Origin: Spirochaetia bacterium
Lineage (GTDB): Bacteria > Spirochaetota > Spirochaetia > CAKZLE01
NCBI GenBank assembly: GCA_021736385.1
Contig: JAIPFY010000032.1
Span: forward strand, 1 to 36,326
DNA length: 36,326 nt
Direction: 5' to 3'
Of this stretch, positions 25,442 through 34,777 are shown in pieces. The first letter of the stretch is position 1. Each line of letters begins with the position of its first letter. The notes beneath the pieces are model-generated. The model was not told the origin of the DNA, made no database searches, and saw only the letters and a program-made list of their open reading frames with translations. The translations under genes and the position numbers were made by a program.

Positions 25442-25457
25442 CAGGAGTGTATAATAA

Positions 25458-26756
<1,299 letters not shown>

Positions 26757-26775
26757 TCTTCCTGCATACTGATAG

Positions 26776-26809
26776 AGGAGGGGCCCGATCAGATGATCGG
26801 GCCCCTCCT
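26776..26809 (+). terminator. Enolase terminator
   Basis: AGGAGGGGCCCGATCA pairs with TGATCGGGCCCCTCCT, a 16-bp GC-rich stem with a very short loop, 20 bases after the stop. Only a weak T run (TTTA) follows. Confidence 0.8.
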
Positions 26810-27036
26810 TTACTATATACCCGCAGGACATCTCCTGCGATCTTCCTGATCAGATACCTACCAGAGCAGCACCACCCTGCCCTCCCTGCTCATCAGACCA
26901 ATATCAATACATCCACAGCCTCTTCGCTCCTTTTCCAGTTCCGTCCTTTATATATGTATCAAGATACCAAACTGTACTGACAGTGATGAGCCTGCTGCTT
27001 TCAGCTGCCAGACATCACAGGTTGGCAAGCTGCTTG

Positions 27037-27999
27037 CTACAGGACCTTGTACCAGAGCCCGAGCAGGACAGAGACTGAATCGATCGGGTCCACACCCCCC
27101 TCAAGCTCAGCCCCTACGAACAGGTTCGCCCTTCCAAGCAGATAATGGAACTGCAGCCCTGCCCCGTACCCGAATACCACCGGCTGTTCGATCAGGTTGT
27201 GCAGATTCACCGAAGCACTCCCGCTGATATAGTACTGATCCTTCAGCAGCGCATGGATGAGGGCCTCAGCAGAGATCAGCACATCGGGAACGAAGTGCGC
27301 TGCCCCGCCCCATATGCTGACCAGTGGGATCTCCAGTGATGCATCAGCCCGGTACCAGATATGATCTGAGAGCTCTGCGCCGTAGAGCGCAGCTGCTTCG
27401 AGACCGAAGCTGAACTCCCTGCTTGCCCCGTCATAGTCACTGTAGAACCCGGGGGTCATCCCGACAAAGAGATCATACCCGTCAAAGAACATCGGATACA
27501 GTTCATTGTCAGACCAGCGGCCGGTGGCTGCTGCTGTCTTACCGAGCCCCAGCTGCAGCTGTGTACTGATCGTGGTCCTGTCTGCATACAGGATCGGCTT
27601 CAGGCCGATATAGCCATCGGGGATACGGTAGATGTCCCATCTCAGAGAACTGCTCAGCTCCCCCGCACCGAGGGAGGCCGTGTCTTCGACACCGAACCAG
27701 GTGTACTCATGTGTGAGGATCAGGGGTGTGAAGGTAAAGAGCTCTTCATAGGAGGGCCGCAGGAATCCCAGTTTGACTACCTGCGCCTGCAGGGAGAGCT
27801 CATAGGAGAAGCGGTCCTGGGTCTGGAGATGGGAGAAGGTGATGAAGGGGTCGATTCCCAGCCAGGTGTCATCGGCAAGTGAGATCAGGTTCGAATCAAG
27901 GACCTTCGAACCGATGAGGACATCGGTGTGCTGCTCTTCTGCAGCAGCAGGGCTGAGCATACAGGTCAGAAGTACCAGGGACCAGAGTATTCTTCTCAT
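27037..27999 (-). CDS. Outer-membrane beta-barrel-like protein
   Basis: A 320-residue protein with signal peptide MRRILWSLVLLTCMLSPAAA and regular amphipathic strands (FSYELSLQAQVVKLGF, YIGLKPILYADRTTISTQLQLG, GRANLFVGAELEGG), ending VLLGLWYKVL. I do not recognise a family. The start at 27999 has GAGAGG 7 bases upstream, and the longer frame to 28050 would bury the signal peptide. A good promoter (28022-28050) lies in front. It stands apart from recX by about 80 bases on the same strand and is a single gene. The likely location is the outer membrane; the role is unknown. Confidence 0.82.
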   Translation of the reverse strand: MRRILWSLVLLTCMLSPAAAEEQHTDVLIGSKVLDSNLISLADDTWLGIDPFITFSHLQTQDRFSYELSLQAQVVKLGFLRPSYEELFTFTPLILTHEYTWFGVEDTASLGAGELSSSLRWDIYRIPDGYIGLKPILYADRTTISTQLQLGLGKTAAATGRWSDNELYPMFFDGYDLFVGMTPGFYSDYDGASREFSFGLEAAALYGAELSDHIWYRADASLEIPLVSIWGGAAHFVPDVLISAEALIHALLKDQYYISGSASVNLHNLIEQPVVFGYGAGLQFHYLLGRANLFVGAELEGGVDPIDSVSVLLGLWYKVL

Positions 28000-28021
28000 A
28001 CAGGGACCTCTCATACTACAG

Positions 28022-28050
28022 ATTATCGCTGATGCACAGAGGTAAATCAA
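28022..28050 (-). promoter_or_regulatory. Promoter of the 320-residue outer-membrane-type gene
   Basis: Minus strand: TTGATT (28045-28050), 17 bases, GATAAT (28022-28027). The leader is about 16 bases and ends in GAGAGG. Confidence 0.6.
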
Positions 28051-28080
28051 GATTTCAGGAGGTGGTTTTTCTATCTGTGA

Positions 28081-28755
28081 TCAATCTTCTTCAGGGCTGC
28101 TCAGGCGATCCACGGCCAGCTTCACATCCCGATAGGGAAAGCCCTTTCGGACCAGACGGGCGATGAACCTCACCGGATCCTCACCGCTCTTGCGGTACTT
28201 CAGTACCGCACGCTGCACCAGTTCCTGCGTATCGATCTGCGCTTCTTCCACAGCCTCTTGGGCGATCTCATGGGAGATGCCTTTCTGTGCCAGCCCCGCG
28301 ATGAGCATCATGATACTCATCGGACGTTTTCGCAGACGAATGCGGATCCAGATCTCAGCGAACCTGCGATCATCTAGCAGCCGGGACGCGATCAGATCGG
28401 CGATCACCCGTTCGATGACCTGTTCATCATAGGACCGCTTGATCAGCTTCAGCCGCAGTTCCTGGACACTGTGATCTCGCATGGCAAGAAGGTCCAACGC
28501 CTTGAGCCTGACAGTCATCATCTCGCACTCAGCCTGCAGGCTGAGATACTCCTGTTCTGTCAGGCTCTGAGCATCACGCAGAGCAAGCCGCTCCACGATA
28601 GGTCTGGGAATGAAAAAAGAGGAGCCATCCTCCGACACAGCGAAATAGCCCTTGCCGGCAGCTCCTCTTCTGATATGTCCGAAGACTGACTGATTAACGT
28701 TTTGAGAACTGGAACTTAGCTCGTGCGCCTTTCTGTCCATACTTCTTTCGTTCAA
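28081..28755 (-). CDS. recX: Regulatory protein RecX
   Basis: A RecX-type modulator of RecA of up to 224 residues. The family core starts about residue 75: LKALDLLAMRDHSVQELRLKLIKR, then VIADLIASRLLDDRRFAEIWIRIRLRKRP and a third similar repeat, giving the three-helix repeats of RecX. The preceding segment GYFAVSEDGSSFFIPRPIVERL also fits spirochaete-type RecX proteins. No start codon lies between the rpsI stop (28694) and this segment except a GTG inside it, so translation probably begins within the 3' end of rpsI (ATG 28755 or 28740), in another frame. That overlap implies coupling with rpsI. The exact start is uncertain. Confidence 0.85.
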   Translation of the reverse strand: MNERSMDRKAHELSSSSQNVNQSVFGHIRRGAAGKGYFAVSEDGSSFFIPRPIVERLALRDAQSLTEQEYLSLQAECEMMTVRLKALDLLAMRDHSVQELRLKLIKRSYDEQVIERVIADLIASRLLDDRRFAEIWIRIRLRKRPMSIMMLIAGLAQKGISHEIAQEAVEEAQIDTQELVQRAVLKYRKSGEDPVRFIARLVRKGFPYRDVKLAVDRLSSPEED

Positions 28756-29092
28756 CCATTCTGGAGTCTCGTGTCAAGAATCCATTAGCTCTCAGGACCT
28801 TGATATTGCTCTCATCGTAATGTGCGAGTGCACGAGCGATGCCGTGTCGGCAGGCACCAGCCTGTCCAGACGGTCCGCCGCCCTTCACATTGATGACAAT
28901 ATCAAATTTGGTTAGTACATCGGTAACATCCATCGGCTGTTTCACCACATAGACAAAACTCGGGTTACCAAAGTAATCTTCTACAGTCTGGTCATTCACT
29001 TTGATCTGACCGTTTCCCTCTCGGAGGTAGACTCTCGCTATAGCTGTCTTTCTTCTTCCTGTTCCCAGTGCAAGGTTTACATTATTCACCAC
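28694..29092 (-). CDS. rpsI: Ribosomal protein uS9
   Basis: A 132-residue small-subunit protein with the typical GTGRRKTAIARVYL start, GGGPSGQAGACRHGIARAL centre and the basic end KKYGQKGARAKFQFSKR. It begins with GTG: AGGAG lies 7 bases before GTG 29092, and a second GTG follows at once. It is 17 bases downstream of rplM, in the conserved rplM-rpsI operon, and its 3' end overlaps the probable start of recX. Confidence 0.98.
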   Translation of the reverse strand: MVNNVNLALGTGRRKTAIARVYLREGNGQIKVNDQTVEDYFGNPSFVYVVKQPMDVTDVLTKFDIVINVKGGGPSGQAGACRHGIARALAHYDESNIKVLRANGFLTRDSRMVERKKYGQKGARAKFQFSKR

Positions 29093-29109
29093 TGTATCGC
29101 TCCTGAACC

Positions 29110-29538
29110 TTAAATTTCTACCTTGATAGGCTGCTGGGCAGCATGTGGATGGTCTGCGCCCGCATAGACTTTCAGATTAGTGAAGAGTGTTCTTCCCAAT
29201 CTGCCTTTTGGAAGCATGCCACGGATAGCGTGCTCCATGGGGAATACCGGTTTTCTGACAACCATGTCTTTGTAGACTTCACTTGTCAGCCCGCCGGGAT
29301 ACCCTGAGTGACGGTAATAGATCTTCTTATCTTCTTTTCCGCCGGTCAGTGCTGCTTTCTCAGCATTGATGATGATAACAAAGTCACCAAGATCCTGGTG
29401 CGGTGCGAATTCAGGCTTGTTCTTGCCTCTCAGAATGTTAGCAGCTGCTACAGCTACTCGGCCCAGACGTTCGCCTTCAGCATCGATGAGATACCACTTT
29501 TTTACGACGTCTTTCGGTTTTACAAATATCGTTTTCAT
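29110..29538 (-). CDS. rplM: Ribosomal protein uL13
   Basis: A 142-residue large-subunit protein, with the family features WYLIDAEGERLGRVA, YYRHSGYPGG and MEHAIRGMLPKGRLGR, and of normal length. It is the first gene of the rplM-rpsI(-recX) operon. The ribosome site is weak (AGGG before the ATG). An inverted repeat GCGGT/ACCGC around 29580-29605 in the leader could matter for feedback control, as L13 is known to regulate this operon in E. coli. Confidence 0.98.
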   Translation of the reverse strand: MKTIFVKPKDVVKKWYLIDAEGERLGRVAVAAANILRGKNKPEFAPHQDLGDFVIIINAEKAALTGGKEDKKIYYRHSGYPGGLTSEVYKDMVVRKPVFPMEHAIRGMLPKGRLGRTLFTNLKVYAGADHPHAAQQPIKVEI

Positions 29539-29586
29539 ATCTTCTACCCTATTATGGAAATAGCATTCAATCAGTGTAAGCGGTGT

Positions 29587-29615
29587 ATCTTTTCATATTT
29601 ACCGCCTAATGTCAA
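29587..29615 (-). promoter_or_regulatory. Possible rplM promoter
   Basis: Minus strand: exact TTGACA (29610-29615), 17 bases, AAAGAT (29587-29592). The -35 is perfect but the -10 is poor, so this is tentative. Confidence 0.4.
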
Positions 29616-29707
29616 TAAGCTCAAAGAATCGTATGCGATTTTTTATCCGGGCATACCAATCCCCAATCCTGAGCTAACCATTGTTCCCTTTCCGCCCTCA
29701 CGTCCAC

Positions 29708-29736
29708 TTGCTTTTTGCCATGTCTGTCAGTATCTT
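29708..29736 (+). promoter_or_regulatory. Ferredoxin promoter, possibly giving a leaderless mRNA
   Basis: TTGCTT (29708-29713), 17 bases, TATCTT (29731-29736). The ATG at 29743 begins 7 bases after the -10 box and no Shine-Dalgarno precedes it, so the mRNA may begin at the start codon. Confidence 0.5.
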
Positions 29737-29742
29737 CACACT

Positions 29743-30027
29743 ATGAACATACATATAGACACAGACAAGTGTGCCGGTTGCGGACTGTGCAGCCATATAG
29801 CACCAACACTCTTCTTCATTGACGGATACCATGCGTGCCTGATGCCTGACAGCGAAGAACTCATCAAAGATGACGAGATCCTTCGGTGCAGAGTCCAGGA
29901 GATCCTGGAGACCTGCCCCCTTTCGGCCATCACCATCGAATACGATGAACAGGACCAGCCGATCACCAACGAGCAATGTGCTGATCACTTCCTGTTCTTT
30001 GCGCCGCCATCGGAGAAGACGAACTAG
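29743..30027 (+). CDS. Single-cluster 4Fe-4S ferredoxin
   Basis: A 94-residue electron carrier of the one-cluster type: Cys10, Cys13 and Cys16 in DKCAGCGLCSHIAP and the remote fourth Cys in ETCPLSAI (residue 58). A tail of about 30 residues beyond the fold has no known role and contains one more Cys. The frame is open far upstream on this strand, antisense to rplM, but the family start MNIHIDTDKC fixes the ATG at 29743. It is divergent from rplM and convergent with the aminotransferase-like gene. The redox partner is unknown. Confidence 0.9.
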   Translation: MNIHIDTDKCAGCGLCSHIAPTLFFIDGYHACLMPDSEELIKDDEILRCRVQEILETCPLSAITIEYDEQDQPITNEQCADHFLFFAPPSEKTN

Positions 30028-30097
30028 CAGCTTCTGCCTTACAGCAGAGGCGCTTCTGCCCTCTCTTTCGGACAGCTGCATGCATCATACCGCTGTC

Positions 30098-30928
30098 TCA
30101 TCCACCATTGATCGATCTCACGAACCGCAGGACACCCTGTATCTCGCCCTCAGAGAACTCTCTGGGGATGATCACCGGGTAGTTCTCGCCCGGAGGCAGC
30201 AGAACTCCCTGCTCGAGGGCTTTTTTGAAGACCTCGATGTACGCAGCCGATTCCAGCCGTGTGTTGATATACGGGCCTCGTCTGTCCCATTCCAGCACAT
30301 CGATCAGTCGCTGGAACTCCGAACCATACCCGAGAGGGCTGTGCATCTCACGAATCAGAGCAGATATCGTTTTGATCAGCGCATCAATCAGGAACGGAGA
30401 GAGCATATCAGAGGCAGGCATCTTCTTGAGTGTTTCAATATCACGTACACATACCACGTTCGGAGCAAAACTTCCCGGGAAAGGAAAAATTGGTAGAAGC
30501 AAGTCAGGCTTAACTTGCTGCTCCGGAAGGAATGGTCGCCAATACATCATTCGTTCATCCACCGTACCGGTCATCGCAGGGTCAAGGATATGGCCGCCTT
30601 TCACCCGCTTTCCCGTTGCCATGGACAACGCCTCAAACGTCCGTTCTCTGTTCGCATACACACGGAATGCTGGATAGTCAGTGAACATGAGTTTCAATAT
30701 TTTTTCAAGCCTTCCATCGTAGATTGAAGGATATTCTGCAAATAATCCACGGGAAATCGTCGATTTCACCGCCTGAGAGATTCCCGGCGGCCGATGCCCG
30801 AGCAGGGCTCTGCCATTATTCTGGTACAGATCGATATAGCGCTGGCCGGTCCGGTCATAGAGCCGGTACCCTCTGGCACGTACGATGATCGGCATCGTAT
30901 ACGCATGTTGACTCAGTTCTTTTCCCAT
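30098..30928 (-). CDS. Truncated class III aminotransferase-like protein
   Basis: A 276-residue protein. Its first 60 residues resemble the start of class III PLP aminotransferases such as glutamate-1-semialdehyde aminomutase (ARGYRLYDRTGQRYIDLYQNNGRALLGHRPPGI), and the end (ALEQGVLLPP, FSEGEIQGVLRFVRSI) resembles their C-terminal domain. The usual length is about 430, and the central part with the PLP-binding lysine and its Asp is missing or not recognisable. It may be a diverged non-PLP protein. It starts 12 bases after uvrD stops and has no good ribosome site of its own, so it depends on coupling. The function is not known. Confidence 0.65.
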   Translation of the reverse strand: MGKELSQHAYTMPIIVRARGYRLYDRTGQRYIDLYQNNGRALLGHRPPGISQAVKSTISRGLFAEYPSIYDGRLEKILKLMFTDYPAFRVYANRERTFEALSMATGKRVKGGHILDPAMTGTVDERMMYWRPFLPEQQVKPDLLLPIFPFPGSFAPNVVCVRDIETLKKMPASDMLSPFLIDALIKTISALIREMHSPLGYGSEFQRLIDVLEWDRRGPYINTRLESAAYIEVFKKALEQGVLLPPGENYPVIIPREFSEGEIQGVLRFVRSINGG

Positions 30929-30940
30929 ATGTCTATCTTA

Positions 30941-33127
30941 TCAGTCCTTTGCAATCTTCTCAAGCGGTGCATACTTGGTGATGAACTGCATTCTGGTGCC
31001 GGTATCGAATCCGACGACTACCATCTCACGCCCGTTCTCTATCCGTGAAGAGACAATATACCCGTTCCCGTAGGCATCATGGAAGACCCTGTCACCCGGG
31101 GCATACTCACCCCGCTCGGTCTTCTGCGTCCTGTCCTGCACGATCCTCCGTGCAAAGGCCGAAGGCTCCCGGCTGCCAGCCCTTCTGGTGATCTCATACC
31201 CGGCCTCACCCGAGAACTCCGAGGAAGGGCGACCTGCGGTAACCACATACTCCATCGGCAGCTCCTTGAGGAACCGGGAGGGCATCTGGTACTTGGTCTG
31301 TCCCCAGAGCGAACGACGGCGGCAGGCTGTGAAGTAGAGCTCATCACGGGCACGGGTGATGCTGACATAGAAGATCCTTCGCTCCTCTTCTATATCCTCA
31401 TCACTCTCGCTGGCCCTGCCGGGGAACAGCCCCTCTTCCATCCCCGAGATGATCACCCGGTCGAACTCCAGCCCCTTGGTGTTATGCATGGTGATCAGCG
31501 TCACGCCAGGCTGACTTGAAGGGTCGTGCATACCGACGGTGGTAGGATCGAGCTCAAGCGTCTCCATGAACCGTACCAGCCCCTCCCGTCCTCTGGGATA
31601 GATCGTCACCGCATTGACCAGCTCTTCGAGGTTGTTGAGTTTCTGCGTGGAGGCGATCAGATCCTGCTGCCGGTAATGCTCGATGAGGCCGAACTCCTTG
31701 AGTGTCTCCTGCGTGAAGACCGGCAGATCGACCGTATCAAGCCGCACTCCTGCCCGTTCATAGGCAGAGAGGAACTCCAGAGCACCCTTCTTGGCCTTGC
31801 CTTTGAGCTTGCCCTCAAGGGCAAGCTTCATCCCCTCGATGCAGTCGCCTCCGCTGCTTGCAGCACAGGAGAGCACAGCACTCAGCGATGAGGGACCTAT
31901 GCCCCGGACCGGTTTGTTGGCGATCCTGCGAAAGGAGACCTCATCGGAGGGATTGAGCAGCAGCGACAGGATCGCCAGGGCGTCCTTGATCTCCTCACGG
32001 TCATAGAACCGCAGGGCACCGATGATCTTATAGGGGATCTTCATCCGCATGAAGACCGTCTCGAAGGCTGCCGACTGGGCATTGGTCCGGTAGAGGATAG
32101 CCGTATCATCGTACCGATGATCTTTGCTGACGAGCTCTGCACAGTACTGTGCCTCGGCGAACTGATCCTCGAAGAAGGAGAGGGCGGCCTTGCTGCCGTC
32201 CTCCCGATCGGTACGCAGCACCTTGCCGTGCCGTCCGGTGTTGTGTTTCACCACCGCTGCGGCGATGGCCAGGATGTTCCCGGTCGAACGGTAGTTCTGT
32301 TCGAGCTTGACCACTTTCGTACCGGGGAAGTGATCCCCGAAGGTGAGGATGTTTCGCAGTTCAGCCCCCCGGAATCGGTAGATCGACTGATCGTCATCTC
32401 CCACGACACACAGGAAGGTCCCCTCACTGTAGAGCTGCTGCAGCAGTTTGAACTGCGCGACATTCGAGTCCTGATACTCATCGACGAGGATCACCCGAAA
32501 GCGTGAACAGACGTTGCGACGGATCTCCCGGTTATCACGGAGCAGCTCGACAGAACGCATGATCAGATCCCCGAAATCCACATTGCCGATCGATCTCATC
32601 TTCTGTTCATACGCCCGGTACATCGTGGGAAATCGAGAATCCATGCTGATGTTGTTCAGATCATCATCGGGGGTGAGACAGTAATCCTTCGCCCTGCTGA
32701 TCCATCTGGCGATCGGTTTGAGCTCCTTCCGCTTGTAATCAGGATAGATGCTGTGCAGCACCGTGACCGCATCCTCATCATCATAGATGGTGAAGTGAGC
32801 TGAAAGCCCGAGATCTGCCGCATACCGCCTGAGCAGCCAGGCACCGAAGGCATGGAAGGTACGGATCATGGAGTACTGTGCTCCGTCCGCCATGCGGTCG
32901 AGCCGCTGACGCATCTCCTTGGCAGCCTTGTTGGTGAACGTCACCGCCATGATGGAGTAGGGGTTGCATCCCAGCTCCCTGATGAAGTAGGCGATCTTCG
33001 TGGTGATCACCCGGGTCTTGCCAGACCCTGCCCCGGCAAGCACCAGCAGCGGTGCCTCATGTTCAAGCACCGCTCTCCTCTGTTCCTCGTTCAGTACGCT
33101 CAGCAGGTCATCCGCTCTCTCAGTCAT
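30941..33127 (-). CDS. uvrD: UvrD/PcrA-type ATP-dependent DNA helicase
   Basis: A 728-residue superfamily 1A 3'-5' helicase acting in repair and clearing of replication blocks. All motifs are in order: Q motif LNEEQRRAV, Walker A AGAGSGKT (31-38), VDEYQDSN, GDDDQSIYRFRGA, LEQNYRS, TMHNTKGLEFDRVI and FYVSITRARDELY. The last 70 residues (PGDRVFHDAYGNGYIVSS and onward) form the Tudor-like domain that in PcrA binds RNA polymerase. It lies 39 bases after rimO with a purine-rich ribosome site (GGGAAGGGAAG) touching the ATG. UvrD and PcrA cannot be told apart by this reading. Confidence 0.95.
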   Translation of the reverse strand: MTERADDLLSVLNEEQRRAVLEHEAPLLVLAGAGSGKTRVITTKIAYFIRELGCNPYSIMAVTFTNKAAKEMRQRLDRMADGAQYSMIRTFHAFGAWLLRRYAADLGLSAHFTIYDDEDAVTVLHSIYPDYKRKELKPIARWISRAKDYCLTPDDDLNNISMDSRFPTMYRAYEQKMRSIGNVDFGDLIMRSVELLRDNREIRRNVCSRFRVILVDEYQDSNVAQFKLLQQLYSEGTFLCVVGDDDQSIYRFRGAELRNILTFGDHFPGTKVVKLEQNYRSTGNILAIAAAVVKHNTGRHGKVLRTDREDGSKAALSFFEDQFAEAQYCAELVSKDHRYDDTAILYRTNAQSAAFETVFMRMKIPYKIIGALRFYDREEIKDALAILSLLLNPSDEVSFRRIANKPVRGIGPSSLSAVLSCAASSGGDCIEGMKLALEGKLKGKAKKGALEFLSAYERAGVRLDTVDLPVFTQETLKEFGLIEHYRQQDLIASTQKLNNLEELVNAVTIYPRGREGLVRFMETLELDPTTVGMHDPSSQPGVTLITMHNTKGLEFDRVIISGMEEGLFPGRASESDEDIEEERRIFYVSITRARDELYFTACRRRSLWGQTKYQMPSRFLKELPMEYVVTAGRPSSEFSGEAGYEITRRAGSREPSAFARRIVQDRTQKTERGEYAPGDRVFHDAYGNGYIVSSRIENGREMVVVGFDTGTRMQFITKYAPLEKIAKD

Positions 33128-33166
33128 CTTCCCTTCCCCGTTCGCCTCTCGTCCAGATATACACCA

Positions 33167-34498
33167 TCAGACAGGGATCGCTTCAAGATCCACACCGATG
33201 ACCCTCGTGATCCTGCACAGCAGCCGGTCCCCCGGTCTTCCGTGATCTGAGAGCACGACCACCAGACCATCGACCTCCGGTGCCTGTGAGGCGATCCTGC
33301 CGATCAGCAGCTCCTCACCCTCCACACACTCCTCGATGAGTACCGGCAGTTCACGGCCGACCCATCGGGCCAGCTGCTCTTCGGTGATCTGCTGCTGGAC
33401 CGCTTCGAGCTGTGGTTTGAAGATCTCTGCCTGCTCGATGGCAGCGGCATGCTCCTGTTCACTGCGATCGGCGTAAGCCGGCGTCCCCTCTTCGAGGGAG
33501 TAGATGAAGCAGCCGGCCCAGTCGAGCCGGGCATCTCTGACGAACTGCAGCAGCTCGTCTCTGGCCTGCTGATCCTCATTGAGGAATCCCAGCAGGAAGG
33601 TGGATCGGATCACCGCATCGGGCACTTCCGCCCTGATCTCTTCGATCAGCTGCAGATAGCTCTGAGCACTGCCGGTCCTCCCCATGCTCCGCAGCACCGG
33701 TACCGATGCATGCTGGAAGGGTATATCGAAATAGGGTGCGATCGTATCGCGTGAGCGGATGAGCTTCGGCAGCTCCTTCGGGAAGTCATCCGGATGGATA
33801 TAGAGAAGACGGATGAGAAAATCCCCGGGAAGCAGCGAGAGGGCATCAAGGAGTTCGAGGAACTCCGACCCCCCGCGGTCGCGACCGAAGGCTGCAAGGT
33901 CCTGAGCGATCAGGTTGATCTCATAGACCCCGCTGGCGATCAGCTCTCTGACCTCGTCGATCACATCCTGCTGGCTCCTGCTGCGAAGCGGACCCCGGAT
34001 CAGCGGGATCGCACAGTATCGGCAGCGGTGATCACACCCCTCTGAGATCTTCACATAGGCAGATCCTGCAAAGGAGAGGAGCTTGTCACGATGCATGTAC
34101 TCCCGCTTGGATATATCAGGGTAGTCGGGCATGCAGAGCACCCGCTCCCCGTCCATGACGTTCTCAGCCGCAGTGGTGATGACCGCGAGATCATTGTTGC
34201 CGAAGAACCCGTCCACTTCAGTCAGTTCCTCGTTCATCTCCTGTCCGTACCGCTGTGCGAGGCAGCCTGTCATGAGGATCTTCGTATCAGGGCAGAGGGC
34301 TCTGAGTGAGAAGACCGCATCGAGGGACTCCTCTCTGGCGGGCTCTATGAACCCGCAGGTATTGATCAGGATCAGATCCGCCTGCTGCGGATCCTCCGTA
34401 TATGACCAGCTGCCGGTCTCTGTGAGTGCTTTGAGCATGACCTCCGCATCCACCTGGTTCTTGGCGCAGCCAAGATTCTCTATGTAACATCTTTTCAT
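33167..34498 (-). CDS. rimO: Ribosomal protein uS12 methylthiotransferase RimO
   Basis: A 443-residue radical SAM methylthiotransferase that modifies an Asp of ribosomal protein uS12. The N-terminal UPF0004 domain has Cys11 (ENLGCAKNQVDAE, the RimO-specific form), Cys48 and Cys79 for one 4Fe-4S cluster; the radical SAM cluster is C155-X3-C159-X2-C162 (CDHRCRYC); a TRAM domain closes the protein from about 375. All expected residues are present. It is the first gene of the rimO-uvrD operon; the ribosome site before the ATG is weak. Confidence 0.97.
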   Translation of the reverse strand: MKRCYIENLGCAKNQVDAEVMLKALTETGSWSYTEDPQQADLILINTCGFIEPAREESLDAVFSLRALCPDTKILMTGCLAQRYGQEMNEELTEVDGFFGNNDLAVITTAAENVMDGERVLCMPDYPDISKREYMHRDKLLSFAGSAYVKISEGCDHRCRYCAIPLIRGPLRSRSQQDVIDEVRELIASGVYEINLIAQDLAAFGRDRGGSEFLELLDALSLLPGDFLIRLLYIHPDDFPKELPKLIRSRDTIAPYFDIPFQHASVPVLRSMGRTGSAQSYLQLIEEIRAEVPDAVIRSTFLLGFLNEDQQARDELLQFVRDARLDWAGCFIYSLEEGTPAYADRSEQEHAAAIEQAEIFKPQLEAVQQQITEEQLARWVGRELPVLIEECVEGEELLIGRIASQAPEVDGLVVVLSDHGRPGDRLLCRITRVIGVDLEAIPV

Positions 34499-34777
34499 GC
34501 GCCCATCTTCTCTGATTGTCTCCCCTTGGTCAATATCTGCAGAACGCTCGTGACCGAAGAACTCATGACGGCTAAAAAAACAATTCTCCTGCGTGATGTT
34601 ATTCTCACAGAGAGTGGGTAATTCGTGGTATCCTGCTATATGAGAAGAGTATACCTGAAGAACTCATCGTAAGGAGATCATAACGGCTGTATTATATTAT
34701 TGATATAAATCCATATATGTATTACGATCGACAGGTTATATGCAATGCTATACAAAATCTTTCAGCGAGGATAGTCT
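34499..34777. other. Divergent intergenic region between rimO and oppB
   Basis: About 280 bases, AT-rich toward oppB. It should carry the start signals for both operons. The oppB promoter is proposed at 34700-34728; no convincing rimO promoter was found. No small gene is supported. Confidence 0.5.
34700..34728 (+). promoter_or_regulatory. Probable oppB operon promoter
   Basis: TTGATA (34700-34705), 17 bases, TACGAT (34723-34728), giving a leader of about 43 bases. A second TATACA nearer the gene (34751) is an alternative -10 without a clear -35. Confidence 0.45.

Noticed and set aside
27883-27900. GGTTCGAATC resembling a tRNA T-arm
   Set aside because: No acceptor, D or anticodon arm can be placed around it, and it lies inside a coding gene.
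29308-29742. Extension of the ferredoxin frame upstream, antisense to rplM
   Set aside because: The ferredoxin family begins at MNIHID with the Cys motif ten residues later; the upstream part is opposite rplM and has no domain pattern.
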